NCBI GenBank assembly: GCA_026419785.1
Contig: JAODTK010001555.1
Location: 186,001 to 250,000 of the forward strand
Direction of reading: 5' to 3'
Length of the DNA stretch: 64,000 nt
Origin: Sclerodactyla briareus
Lineage: Eukaryota; Echinodermata; Holothuroidea; Dendrochirotida; Sclerodactylidae
How positions within the stretch are numbered: position 1 is the stretch's first letter; every line of letters begins with the position of its first letter. Below are positions 11,421 to 25,000 of this stretch, piece by piece. Made by a program: the position numbers and the translations under genes. The notes under the pieces are model-generated. The model had not been told where the DNA came from and made no database searches. It saw nothing but the letters and a program-made list of their open reading frames with translations.

Positions 11421-14400
11421 GTGAGAGATTACAAGGTAGCGAGCTGGAACGAGAGATCTGTCCACCACGGACTACGGGAACCTCACTACTCCGGAGGCTG
11501 ACAACTCCCACTGTAGCCAGGGAACCTTACTGTACCTCATTCGAGAGCTTGTCCGATACCCGCTGCAGCTGGGGTAGCAACGCCAACCTGAAAAAAACGG
11601 CCATACCGTCCTCTCCGACGTGGTCTGGTTCCGACTAGGGAGATCTAAGATGTGCATCCGAAACATCATTCACCTGCCGAAAGGGAATACTTCCGACAGG
11701 TTTTCAAGGTGTCTGTAACCGGGAGTCACGTCATTACCTCAACGTGCTTAAGTGTGTTTAACCTATATGTAAACCATTACATATAACAAAATATCAAGGA
11801 GAGCATTCTCATTGGCACGTAAGTGACAGAAGATCTGAATGGTCAATGATGTATCCCATCAGGGAAGTAAGGGGCTGGACCCCTTATGTGAAGAGTGGTC
11901 CTCGACGCTCTTTGCACAACGTTTCTCCATCGGATGGATAGGTACATTGTTTGCCAGAGGTTTATTAAATTCCGATCACGTGGTTAGCCATGAGTAACCA
12001 ACTGAGAGGAAATTACCATATTTCTCTGAATATGGTTTGGACACCCCTAAAAAAGTATTAACACTAATGCTCATTCTCTACGGCTAGTAAAAATATAAAG
12101 TTTAAGTTACAGGGTTCAGGAGTCTTACAGTCCCATTGGTGCGTATCATCACAATAGTGTAGGTTAGGCAAAATCGGGCTGGGAGGGCTGGGGGGGAGGT
12201 GATCTTTAGAATTTGCTTTCATTACTCGTTAAATTAGTCAAAGAACAAATGTTGCAATATTAAAATATAAAGGTGTGAGACCGGGAATATAAATTTATTA
12301 TTGTTATCGTCATCAGTCTTTTTATTATATGTCTTTGTTAGGGGTTGGAATTGTGAGGGTTAAAATATTATCTACGGACAATACATGGTGCCCCGAACGT
12401 TATAAGGTTAAATAGCTGCTTTTCGTTTCAATCTTATCGAATAGCTTATCCGGTGGAGGCTATAAACCTAATTTTCACGGGAGTCAGCATCACTCAAAAT
12501 ATTTTGCTTATTTCTATCTATTTTCTATCTATCTTTGGAACCGAGTTTTTCCCCTGGTAGGTTTTTGGTTTTGACGTGGCTCTAACAATCTCATCTACCC
12601 GATGCAAGTGTCCTATGAATGTGAGTGTGCGTATCCCGGGGATTAAAAGCCGAATAACACCGCATGGGTTGTGTGTTATTATGGTATACAACAATAATGC
12701 AAAAAATGGTTCACTGGTGTCTCAGTGCGAATTATCAGGATGATCTTGCAACATGCGTTGATTCTGCATGCCAACAGTGCCGAATAAAATAACGTTGTAA
12801 TAATAAACTCAGTATATGTTTTAATATACTGCTAAAAATACCGGCAGGTTGTTGACTATATATCTTAATTATCAATAAGTGCACCTATACTTCATTAGTG
12901 CAACAATAGTCAATATCAAATTCCATTTGACGCAGTATTTAGGGATTATGAACGCTTCTAATATATAGTTGGTGGTCTTTATATAATTATTAATTCTGAT
13001 GATCTCACTGTGTGTGTGATCTATGAAACGTCAGGTGTAGTCGTGTGTCAATTGCACGAACAATTCACTAGGCCAATTGGTCCAAATCAATATAACTATT
13101 CCTCATCCAGTCACTCTATCCACATTCATGCACGTATGTACCAAGTCAAACCCTGTATATTTGTGCGGTCTTACTTTGAATATTACTAAGAATAACGTTA
13201 ATAGTCCAGCACGAAGGCATAGTCCTTATTTAGTTACTTATAACTCCAATTGCACTCCTAAAAAATGTTTGTGTAACCTCGCACACCTATCCCGTGTTGT
13301 GTGGATAAATTACACAATAATTGGTGTATAATCTGCTGCACAATTGTTTTATTCTTTCTACCCAATGTTGTATTTTTCTTACACACACCGGTATAGGTGG
13401 TGCTAATAACATTGTATTGTGTAAATTCCGTACAACATTTTTGAGAGTATTATACGGCTTTGGGCGTGTATCTATCTGTTCCTACTCGTGATTTAACACA
13501 AATGATTGCCGAGTGTGTGCGGTTTGTTAGATTTTTAATTTACCGGTTCTTCAAGTCCATAGTAATTGAGGTCATCAATATGACTGAACATGGCGCTATT
13601 TATTTCAGTCTGAACGCGGGGTCCCATCCTAATCGATCACTTTTGATCTTACCATATATAATTATATAAAACATGAACGTAACGATTTGCCTGTATCTAC
13701 CTGTATCTGCAATAAGCAGGCGAAATGTGTGTGTTATAGGTGTATTTAAAATTGCCGGTACTTTAGTCAATAATATTTACTGAGCGTGATTTCAGTAAAT
13801 TTTAGTCTGAATCGCCTGACGTTCGCCTAGATCTACCAATCCCCTCTGCAGAGGTAAAAACAACAACTAGTGTGTGCGTAATTCTGAATCACTGTTAGTA
13901 ACTTTACATCAATTGATAATACTTGCTTCACATATCAGACGTAATTATTAGCTCTACCAGATCGTATGCGTATCGGTAATCTACAGTCCACGGGTGCAAT
14001 AAGTAAAAGACCTGAGAACGGTCGGTATGGTTAATAATCAACGACTCCATAGTCAGATGGTAATTAGGTAGGTAATGATGCCTGTGATAAGCCAAGTAGT
14101 GTGTTACGTAAATTTTAAGTAATGATATTCTTTATATTCCAAGTGAAAACATTTTATTCCCATTCTCCCGACGAGGACGAACTCATGGGAGTGATATTTT
14201 TTAAATTGAGGAGGACCGTGATATATTTATTAAAAACAAATATTTATTAGTGGTTCTGTAAATTATTAATCATATTTCTTGTTTAGTCTACCACTAAAAA
14301 CCTTGAAATAAAGGAAAAAGAATAAAAAGACCGATAAATACCTAATTTCACCTTGTTTGTTCACTGTTCATATCGGGTACGCGGGTATGTAAAATGAAAC

Positions 14401-14533
14401 ACTGGATTGCTGGCCATCCTGACGCCAATCACTGTATACTATCCGTATATGGAATTGTTGGTCCAAGAATGGCCGAGGAATGTCAGATATGTCTGATCAG
14501 TTTGCGCATTAATTTTCCGTAGCGTATACCCCG
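11421..14533. other. possible 3' UTR then no recognisable feature
   Basis: The first few hundred bases stay GC-richer and may be the end of the Dickkopf-like transcript. The rest is AT-rich. Frames at 13077-13331 and 13460-13669 show no motif. Confidence 0.45.
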
Positions 14534-14547
14534 TATATATATATATA

Positions 14548-14581
<34 letters not shown>

Positions 14582-14635
14582 TATATATATATATATATAT
14601 ATAGATATATATATATATATAATATATATATATAT
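14534..14635. repeat. (AT)n microsatellite
   Basis: About 100 bp of near-perfect TA dinucleotides with a few interruptions (ATCTAT, ATAGAT). Self-complementary. Confidence 0.97.
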
Positions 14636-14694
14636 TACATATACAACTATTACATAATATACACATTACACAGAGTTTGCAGTAATTATGACAG

Positions 14695-14990
14695 TATGAG
14701 TGGAATTGGCTTCCTGAAGACGTTGTTTTTTTCTACATAAAGGTGTGTATGCGTCCAAGAACATTCTTGATTATTTTTCAAGAAATGTGGGCGAATTCTT
14801 AAGGCATCTGGTTTTTTTTTTCTAAAAGTGTGGATGCGTTCGAGAACAGTCTTGATTTATTTTTCAAGAATTGTGGGCGAATTCCTTAGGCATCTGGGTT
14901 TGTTCTCTTCTTTTATGATTGTGGCTTCATGGTCTATCATGAGGATTTTGTCCTTCCTGACCCCTTTCCACTGAACTAAACTAAACTAAA
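14695..14990 (+). mobile_element. LINE 3' end, 5'-truncated, with internal duplication
   Basis: Begins with EWNWLPEDVV, the LINE reverse-transcriptase C-terminal signature (..RVVNEWNxLPEDVV..). It goes on with the same CAAGAA.TGTGGGCGAATTC..GGCATCTGG and TTGTCCTTCCTGACCC blocks seen at 20.3-20.5 kb. The segment around 14735-14815 is repeated at 14825-14905, so this copy carries an internal tandem duplication. It closes with ACTAAACTAAACTAAAC, a simple-repeat tail of the kind many LINEs carry at their 3' ends. Only the last ~60 codons and the 3' UTR remain. Confidence 0.7.
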
Positions 14991-17160
14991 CGGGAAAACA
15001 AAGCGATCGTACGGCTTAATGGCAAGAACTGTTTCAAACATGCCCGTCATATAGTTTAATTTTTTTTTTTTCTTTTTTTAAGGTTATTGTGGAAGTAACT
15101 GAAAAGGTAGGCATCTCGCGTGATATTTTTTTTTCCCCCTGAATCTCAGTTTGCTGTGCGACAAATAGCTCACTCGGCCGGTCTATCGAACACATTGGAA
15201 ACAATGTATTGGGTACTGAAACATCGACAACTTACAACCAAAAATGAACGATTAAATATATAATACCTATTCATCTAGTTTCGTTCTACCCCAAGTGGCA
15301 TGATGATGTAAAAATTTAGTAGGTTAGACTACCCTTCACAAACGCGATGCTATTGGAATAATTTATTCAATTTCCAGTCACTTTGTGATTTGACAATAGA
15401 CATTTGCACATAATATATGCCTTCCGACAAAGAATATAGAACATGGAGTCTACTTTATACCGTCATATTAAGTGGGAAGAGAGGTCGTTGAACGCCTCTC
15501 TATTTTTTATACACCTGTACACAGGGTATGCTTCCACTACAAAGTTTACCTGCCCAGTGAATAATTTGCGTTTGGATTGCAATTCCCGTGACACGTACCT
15601 CTTATGGGGTTCATGTAGTGACTGTGTGTCAGGAAGTATTTTGGTACCCCGTGTACTTTATCCGTTATTCTGATGTATAAATCACTCGCAAATAGACCGC
15701 AGTTGTACTGGAGACTGCACTTTAACCCCCGCTGCAGGATTCGTCTCGTCAATAGTGGCGCTCTTCCGAATTGATCTTATACTTCCCGAAGTTAGTGACG
15801 ACGACGTCTGTGCAGCGTGATTAGTGCCGCCAGAGTAGTTTTTAGAGACGAACGAAAGCGATTTCAGGCTTTCCTGTCCAGTCAGATGGAAAATGTAGCT
15901 GTGCAGCTGTGTGGAAATTGGTAGTGCCCTTGCTCAGCGAACATCTATCCTTAATATGGATGAGGAACAATCATACATCTGCACAATGACATAATATTTA
16001 TTACGACATTATATGTTCACAAATTGCAAGTAATGGCAATTGAGAAGAAGTGAGATTTCTCTTGGAAACACTGAGAAATCATGTTAATGTGTTTCAATAT
16101 TTAGGTAGTAGGAGACAATTCACTATGATGAGCTTGTGGGACTTGCATGGCAGTAAAGACAAAATAGGTTTGACAATTTACAATGGTTTAGAATTTAGAT
16201 TTTTCCCCCCATCATGTCTAAACTTTACTTGTACGAACATCACCGGGACTGCGGGAAATCACAGTTGTGGGATTCACATATTTCACCCATCCCCGGTCCG
16301 TAAAATATTGAAGCACAACGCACAACGTCAGCAAATTTCATTTTCATTCAAAAATGGATGGTCCTATATACTTGTAATCAAACCTTAGTTCATACTAGGT
16401 ATCTGACTATCTAGCTGAAAGTAATCAATGTCAATGCATACTTCCCAAATTTATTTTCAGCTGTTAAATGTCAACTTCGATTCGATAGCAATTATTACAG
16501 TCGGTAAGTCGGTAGAGTCGATTATCTGTTAATCTGCCGGAATATTATCCTCACCGACTTTATTTATTCAAGTTCGGCATGGCGACTGCCCCCGTTCCAA
16601 GAGATGCTTCGTGTTGCAAAATACTCAATGTGACCCTATCGCGTCCGCAACCTCCTCTTCAAACTCTATGAGGTGTGGCCTGTAAAGCTAATACACACAT
16701 TCAATGTTAGTCGATTACGTTGTTAACATTCACGAATTGTGTCGTATTTCTAACGCATGCGGAATGCAATAAGTTGTTTGAGGTTATTCCCGTCCCCTGT
16801 CTCCTTATTCCCCGTTTCCTTTCGCTTGGTTAAAAATGCTCATGTCAAAAATCATACTTCTCGATTTTTTTTACAGCTCCTTCTCATCAGGAGGGTTCTT
16901 CCATTAGTCTAATGGTGGCTATATCACCAAGGGGGTTAGTTTCTTTAGCAACCAGTTTTGCCCTATGGTGTCCTTGGTCGTATGTTACATAACATTCCGT
17001 TATTGTAACGGCCTTACACATATTGTTCAATTGAAGGCTATTGTTATCTGAATTGTTATTTGACTTTAGTGAACTATGTTTCGCTATACGTGAGTCAGCA
17101 ATAAAAAAAAAAAAAAAAAGGCTCCAATCTGCATATCAATGAGCTAAGAGTGGCAGAGTT
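14991..17160. other. no recognisable feature; poly(T) and poly(A) runs
   Basis: Poly(T) near 15059-15076 and poly(A) at 17102-17119. Frames at 15443-15673 and 16050-16388 (112 codons) have no motif I can name. Confidence 0.5.
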
Positions 17161-19135
17161 GTATCAGTGACGCTTCGTAAACAAACATTCCTACTTCGAG
17201 TTCTGGCATTCACTGGTCGGCGTTTTCCCTGGATGGCTGTACTGCAAATGCGATGGACGGAGCTTCACTCGTGGTCCGCTGTTTGTGCCGTGGATCTGTG
17301 CAGGTTATGGGGGTCTGTTTCGGGATGTGATAAGTCTCATCCGTCGGCTATGAGGAGTTACGTTGGACACTAATCTTCCACTACTCTAGGTAAGGTTCTG
17401 AGAGTGGTTTGGAGTTCACTGATCGTCCTCTCTGAGGGGGGGGGGGGGGGGCGTAATAAGCGTTCCTGGGATGGAGTTGCGAGTGATAACCCCTGCCTCG
17501 ATAATCATCTGCGCACTAGGTTCGAGACCAAGAGAAATGCTAACTGAAAGGTTAGCCACAGTGTAAGGCTGACAAGCTTTGGGCATCTCGTTTGGAGGTC
17601 TGATGTAAATGTCACCTGCATCCTCGAGACGCGGGAAGAGTGGGGGGGGGGGCATGGAGCGCCGAAGGAGAACCCTGAGAATTCCTAGAGAAACAGTCGA
17701 GCCCATTCTGAAAAAACGGCCTCGTGTTGCCGTGTTTTTCTTTCAAGGCAGAGGACGGCATGGGATCCTGACCGAGGCATCCGATGTAAGGACCCGCTGG
17801 GTTGAAGCAAAGTCGACGATGTAAACGAAACTTGGCCCCCACCTCAAAAATTCAGTTCAATAGTGTTTGCCACCCTAGAGGTGAACCGCCTGCCGATTGT
17901 GACGGCTTGCTTTTGACAAGACTCGAAGGCATTGGAGCATTCGTGAAGTTGGGGGACTTCCGGGGTAGTTTGTTAACACTCCATAGACAGATGCTCTGGG
18001 CTGGTGACCAGGAAGCCCTCCAGTTTATTGCATAGTCCCTTACTGCTCTGTTGGAGTACTGAGTTTTATCCACGGCCGAAAGCTTAACGTATCGTTCCAA
18101 TTTGGAAAGGAAACGGGTGATACTCGAGACTACAATAAATAATAGATTACACTCCCTCCTCAGTGCCTGACGAGTCTTTGCTAGATAATACTGTCAGAAG
18201 ACGTTGTCAGCAGCTCGCGTCCCGACCATTCGGTTTCACTCCCAAAAGGTCCACTGTGAATCGCATCTTGGGTCCCCGTGTTCCTGTCTGATTTCTCTCT
18301 TTTTCTGTAGTGCGGGTGATGTGACGTGTGTAAGTGATCTTGGGACTTCTTCCCCGTTGTCACTGGTTTTCGAGACAGGGGTTTTTTGGGGGTGCGCTAC
18401 TCGACACTTTTCAACAAGTTTATGGACTGGATTATGGAGGGTGTTGCAGGTAGTACTGACCGCAGGATATTCATTCCGGTGTTAGTCGGCCTCCGGCCTT
18501 CGCGGATACGGCCTTCCTTGTCGAATTCGTGAATTCTCTGGTTGATGCCCTGGAACTCAGTCGAGAGACAAATCCGTCGGGGCTTCATATAAGTAAGATT
18601 CCGTCCATGGTGGAATTTCGGGCAGTGCTGTTGGGCTGCTGTGTCGAGATGTTGGACAAGAACTTAGAATCAACCAGTCATTAGAGAGTCATTTCGTCAC
18701 CTAGACATGCGAGCCGGAACTTAGTGGGCGCCTCGACTGGCACCGGGAAGCCATGGAGCCATTTACTGGATAGTGATGCGTGTTTGTCGCGGATTATTTG
18801 AGCAGGTGAGTAAACCTCGTGTTTTTGGCCTTGTTGTGCTTCGGTCTTGGACGCACTCTTAGACGAGCGGAGTTCGGGATCCGTCGACTACCTCACTTCG
18901 CCGCATTTGCTTAACGTGGCAAACCGTGTGTTCAACGCCAATTTCTCGGAGAAGCGGGTATGGATAAGGTCATCGCCTGATTTAGGATCGTCAACTGCGG
19001 TCCTTTGGGAATATGGCGCGCCACCCGACGGACGAAAAATATATTCAATTTTGCAATGTTTCATATTCGTAGTATTCAGTGAGACTGTATGTGGTCTACA
19101 TTTAGTCCCAACGGAAGTTAGGGTCATTTAAAGTC
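17161..19135. other. GC-richer block, unidentified, possibly decayed coding DNA
   Basis: Base composition rises well above the surrounding AT-rich DNA, and many medium-length frames overlap on both strands. None carries a catalytic motif I can assign. Scraps such as GDFRGSLLTLHRQMLWAGDQEALQ on the + strand look protein-like. G-runs occur near 17439-17451 and 17642-17651. A worn mobile element is the likeliest explanation, but no family is supported. Confidence 0.3.
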
Positions 19136-19765
19136 AGCAAATGTATTCAGATCGCAGGGTCATAATGTTCGCGTAGTAAATGCGTGTCTACCTCTCTTCG
19201 TTAATGTATTTCGTATTTGTTGAAATCCAGTCGCTTGAAGTTTCGGTTATTGAAGACCAATGCCAGTGACGTCATTAGAGAGAAAAAACAAACATTACCA
19301 CACTGTTTGCCCGACAGGCTTTTAGATAAAAAATGATAATATTCTGGAGTGAGAGTATTCATTCGCTTATCAGTTTGAAATAGTTCGATTTTAGGACAAG
19401 AAAACGCAATAATTGTGTCCGCATGTCTTTCCAACGGAGAAATTGCGCGTTTCAGTTTCGCAGTACGGTAATGTTGTTTTCCTTGACTTTGTTTGAGGTT
19501 TTTCAAAGCCTTGGGGGGGACAAAATTCTATCACATGCATTGCTTCAAAAAGACGTAGAAACGTATTAAAAAGCTCACGACTATGTGGAAGTCTTCAATG
19601 AAGTCATTTCAAGATTCACAATACTTAAATTGCAACTGTGTTCAATAAAACGAATCATTCATGCAGACATGAGCGAGTCAATTGCAACTGACTGACATTG
19701 TTTGATTCAAAATTGTATGTTGCGTGTCACCTTATTTCTTGTAGAATTGGAGTATTGAAAAGCCT

Positions 19766-19801
<36 letters not shown>

Positions 19802-20225
19802 ATAATAATAATAATAATCGGGGTTTTTTAAACCTAACATTCCTTACTAACAGAACGCTGGCGATGCCACTGACGTTCGTAGAAAAAAAAGTGGCACACG
19901 AGACAGGTACCAACTAATATTGGTATGGGTAGGCGAATCGTACTGGAGTACCATCATATCTGCATTATATTGGACGTAGACGTTCATATTCAATGGTTCA
20001 ATAGTGGTGGCGCCGTTGTTGAACAAGGCGCCAAGCACATTATTCCGTGAGTTTCGACCATTCAATCATGAACGCCGGGTACCATAACCGATGATCAGTT
20101 CGAGGGTAGTAGTCAATTGGTGCATAGGAATCTGCGTGGTTAATCATCTCCAGTCGTTACATTGCAGTCACGACCAAAACGTCATTCTGTTCTCACACCT
20201 GATGATAGTGCAGTATCCAATTATA
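19136..20225. other. no recognisable gene
   Basis: AT-rich sequence with one trinucleotide repeat, listed separately. Confidence 0.5.
19764..19818. repeat. (CTA)n(ATA)n microsatellite
   Basis: Twelve or so CTA units followed by AAT/ATA units. On the minus strand this gives poly-Val. Confidence 0.97.
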
Positions 20226-20505
20226 CACTCTGCCGAGCCTTACATTGTTCGATCTTACACCGGGCAATCAATCCTTAGTTTTGAGACTCTCCCAGAGAGT
20301 TGTTAATGAGTGGAATAGTCCTTCTGAAGATGTGTTTGGCTAGAGTGTGAATGCATGAGACCAAGCTTGATGATGTTTCAAGAATGTGGGCGAATTCTTT
20401 AAGCATCTGGGTTGTTCTTCTCTTGTGGGAGGTGTGGCTTCAGGGTCTTCGTGAAGAGCATTTTGTCCTTCCTGACCCTTGTCACGAGACTTAATAACAA
20501 GAACG
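20226..20505 (+). mobile_element. LINE reverse-transcriptase C-terminus and 3' UTR, 5'-truncated
   Basis: Frame reading RLSQRVVNEWNSPSEDV, then SVNA, FKNVGEFFKHLGCSSLVGG. This is the standard ending of CR1/L2/jockey-like LINE reverse transcriptases (FSQRVVNEWNSLPEDVV..SVNxFK..). In-frame stops at several points show the copy is dead. The downstream TTGTCCTTCCTGACCC matches the copy at 14.7-15.0 kb, so the two belong to one family, in the same orientation about 5.6 kb apart. Confidence 0.75.
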
Positions 20506-21765
20506 TGTGAATGGATATAACGGAAACTGATATATTGATATGAGGCAAAAGGTCTAATTATCATTTGTTATTTTGATATAAACAATGCCAATCAGGAGGC
20601 CATTTTCTGAGGTAGCTGTTAATCCTCCCACCACCCAATGAACAGTCTGTACCTTGTAGTACATATTAGACTCTGTTCACATAGTACCTTTATCCCGCGT
20701 GAGTTTATTCTCGATCAATTGCTATGATGTTGATATAATTAACTCACAATAAACATTACGTAAAGTTCAATTTGATTCTTTTCTCTCCCATAATTCGGTC
20801 CAAGGATAATTTTCAGGACAACTGGATGGGCGACATGTTTATGTCCAGTAACTAATATTGCTGTGAATAATAAATTGGGTTCGTTAGGTCTATATAAGCT
20901 TGCTAAAATTGCCTACTACTTCAAGCCCAAAGATGGGTGTCAGGTCCCCACCCCAAGTGGTCGACTATCCAATGGTCCCATAGTGCCGAGTATAGCAGTG
21001 AAACACATCTTACGGGGAGGTAGACACGGTTTCAGCCTTTTGTGTTATGCTCCGTTTTACGGTTATATCACTCACAGTCGTTTGAATTGTTGGTGTAGAG
21101 AGGAGTAACCCGTGCTCCGCGCCAGCATAGGTTAGCCCGAAGGATATTTTTTGTTTGGAAATATAGTCACATCACGGCACAAATTACGCTCTGAGTGCTC
21201 TTTATACCACATTTGTATAGTTACGAAATTTTTGTCCATTTGACGACGGATATTAGCAAGAATGATGGTGAATGATAGGACACACCGATGGTCACCTTAT
21301 TATGAAGAAAAAAAATAGCACCTGTGAACCTCATGTATGCGTCTTGATAGCTGCCGGCGTTCGTAAGAGGCCCACCGGTTGAAAAATCTGTGGTGATTCA
21401 CAATCAGACAACTATAGCTACTAAAGCATTACCGGTTTCTTGTCATTGATGGTTGCAAGAATACATCCAGGATGGGCGCACTGAGAGAAACTGGTCTCGG
21501 CGACAGTGTGAAAACAAGTGGAAATAGAATATTTTGTCAACGCCCCACATGGGATGATCATTTTTTATATTAGCAGTAATCTGCTTCTCAAAATCATGTT
21601 TGGCATTAGGAAATGAACGACTCAATATGTATCTAAGCTTGACCTGATGCAAATGTGACCAGGTACCAGAAGAACGATACGTCTATACAGTACGTTTACG
21701 TGCTCTAATTTCCAAGACATTCTGATTCCACGGCATCCTTTGATTACGGACTGATGAGCATGGTT
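20506..21765. other. no recognisable feature
   Basis: AT-rich sequence without repeat or exon signals that I can support. Confidence 0.5.
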
Positions 21766-22010
21766 TTATGTTATGTGTGTTCTGTATTGGTTTTGGTTAC
21801 AGCGCCTGCGATAACTGCAGGCCACCCGAAAATGGCAGCCCCTGTTACAATTGCTGTGTAGAAAGCAGCAGGATCCAGTGTTGACTGTTGGTTGTCCCTG
21901 TGCCTGGATATTTGCCCCTTCATGCCCAGCCTGAGCATTTGCGCGTTTCTGCGAAGGATCCCCGCCTCCAGGCTCCATCTCGGCCAGGCTCGGACGGAGT
22001 TTCATCAGTC
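21766..22010 (-). other. possible exon with a transmembrane helix
   Basis: On the minus strand one frame gives a Gly/Gln/Ala-rich stretch (MEPGGGDPSQKRANAQAG). An overlapping frame then gives a clean hydrophobic helix, AAFYTAIVTGAAIFGWPAV, ending at a stop. The two are in different frames, so a single protein would need a frame change. Hydrophilic head plus one membrane helix is only a shape, not an identification. Confidence 0.2.
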
Positions 22011-25000
22011 AAGGTATCATGTTTGCTAATGGGGACTTTGCATACTAAGGCAAGACTATTATGTGTAACATTGAAGACATTCCATGAACACGAACCATGA
22101 ACCTCTACTACTGGCGAACCAAGAAAAATCTGATCGTTCAATCGAAATCGCCTAATATAATGTAGTCCTTTTTGCAGAACTTAACCCAGAAACAGTGCAT
22201 ATTCGAAACGAAGTGAGTGTTTCACAATCTGAACAGTTAGGAGACGTTCATAATAGGAACAAACAACGTTTCTGTCACGTTTTGTTCGAATGTAAGGATA
22301 CTTTTCCTGACTCGATCAGGATTCTGTCAAACTCTCCAGAGTCTTCGAGCCTGGTTCAAAACACTCAGATCGTTTGTTGTGGTCGTGCATCGGGTGGGGC
22401 GGGTGTTTCGGATGCTTGGTGTGTCTGGGGTCACCTCACTTCCCTCGTCTGAGCTATTGTAGCGTGGGGGGGGTCACTGGTCTGTATCGTCTGCAAGACG
22501 TCTTGTTAGATTAGGCTGTGGCAGGTCCTGGAATGCGAAGCTGCTTCACATATACGAGTACGAATCTCGGCAATCAGATGCGTGTATAACACAACTTCTG
22601 AGACTCAATTGCCTGACAAATTTAATTGATTGAACCCCGACCTTACGCTGAATAGACTATGGTATCGAATGTGAACATTCTCTAATTGGGCAACAATGTT
22701 ATCGTTCAAGTTTATGGATTAGTTTATCGCTCCGATCGGTCCGATGTTGTCGGTCGTAATAGTATGCGTGACTAACGGCTCAGTGGTAAAAATGATGCCG
22801 CATGATGTGATATTCCAACAATAATTCCCGATTACAAATAAATGATTGCTTAAGGATGTACCTCGACCGTTGTTTTTTTCGTTCCCGACATTGAGGGTGG
22901 TGTTCACTGCTCCCAGTGGAATGGATGTGTATGACGCCCGCCCGGTGGGTCGCCTCTTCGGACGTAAGCGTGCGTTATTGTTTCAGTCTACTTGCTAATC
23001 TGTTTAAATTAGGTACCAATTTAACAGAGTACCAACAAACACGGACATAGCCTAGAAAAAAGAGATCAGAGGCATGAAACCTCACGTGAGTCGGTCTGTA
23101 GCTCTGCTGAAAAATGGAGGTCAGTATTGAATCGCGATTAGGAAATAATTGATATTCAAAAAATTGTAATATCAATTTTCTCATAGCAATATTCACATAC
23201 CTTGGTGGAAAATTCGATCAATAAAGTTCGCATGACCAACGGATAGCCGAAGGATATGATATGCCCTTTTAACATCCTTGAGGGAAAGCTCAGTTTAATT
23301 AATCTTATATCAACCTATTCTCTATCCCGTCAGAGGATGAGCCATGTTCACCTTTCTTTCATCGATCGCTTGCCTAAAATAAAATTCGAGATGTACTTTG
23401 ATGTACTTTCCAATGCAACCATTTTGTTTCGCCGTGAGGGTTTATAATTTCATCCTTCACTAAAGTAATCGAATTATATTTACCCTCAATTTCACACGCA
23501 CTCCTAACGTCTGGGTGTTTGTGTCAGTGTTGCCTATACCGAACGTAACCAAGGACTTCCATACAGCGATATTGATTTTCCCTTACAATAGTGAACATGG
23601 TTGATTGCTAAACATTTACGGAGTGCTGCATTCATTCCCCGGCTTACAGCCAAATAGGAAGAACTATTAAAATATCGTTCAAACGTTGATGCGGCATCCC
23701 ACCTGACCGCTTCATGTGGCTTCCCAAAGAGAATGAGTTAGAAGGATGGTCGATCAGTCGATGGAAGATGGTTTAACATGCAGGTCAAACAGGATACAAT
23801 GAGGCCGCCTGCACTGTAGTGTTAAAAACACTAGCACCGTATTGTCATCTATGCACATAGACGGAATATCCTCTAAATAACCTGTGACATCATAATCGGA
23901 TAGAAATCCGCCACGTGATTCGGGTCACCACATAAGGATCATTATTTGAGGACTAGAATTTGAGACTAGAAATGAACTGAAACTATTTATTTCCAACGTT
24001 TTATCGTAATTGTTACAAGTGATGGCAATATCGGGATAATGGGGAAATGGTGTAGCCCCATAGGAGGTAAAACGGATCGAGGAGAAGGAAGGCGCGTGGC
24101 GTTATGTGGAATCAGTGTAAAGCAAATATAACGGGAGTAGGAAATTTCTATCCAGCTAGCGAGATTTCAATTGAAGTTCACCACTTTTTGGCCAACTGTG
24201 GAACTAGTATGGCTCGAGCGGCTTGAGTGTACAGATTAGATCAGGTAATATTAAATATATCATATAAGCAGACGAAGTTCCTTGAATGAGCTTCGAAGAA
24301 TATAGGAAGACTGTTAGTGCTGTCGTGCTGCTGACTTAACAACACGCTATATATATGTTAAATTGCTTATTTTGATAGGAATATAATTGAAACAGGGTAA
24401 CTGATGCAAACATCCCACATCCGTTTCGACGGATGTTTAAAAATTACTCTAAATATATATGAAACCGATTAGACCAGTGGAGACAGATAAACCAGACTAA
24501 CTATCTCCACGTTTCAACAATCAGTAAAATCCATCAATATACAGGACGATTAATAATAATAATAGTGGAGACGAGAATGAATTATTTTATGTGAGCATGA
24601 ACGAATGATTTGCCAACTGAGATGGGGGTCTTTGCCCTGGTAGCTATGCGTGCAGAGCAACACGTACACAGGAGTGTTGATAGGAGTGGAAGGGGTTGAA
24701 GGCATTACTGCCGATGGGTCTGAATAACATATTATTGATAATGCAGCGACTCGATGCGGCCGCATTCGGTCTGTTAATGACCAAGATATCAATAGTGGGA
24801 TCTTCCTGTCGTGTATAAAAGAAAAACCGTGTTTTCTTTTATTGAATTGATAACCAAAAGAAAAAAATAGTGGTAGGTAAACACTTCGTTCAGCCTTTCT
24901 CATAGATTTGAAGTAGGCCTACCCTGGCAGCCTGGAACCATTCAGCAAAATGTCCTATGACAGCCGACTGAGCAAATACTGTAGTCTGTCAGAGTTTAAA

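Noticed and set aside
16050-16388. 112-codon + strand frame
   Set aside because: No recognisable domain, and its AT-rich codon make-up matches the flanks.
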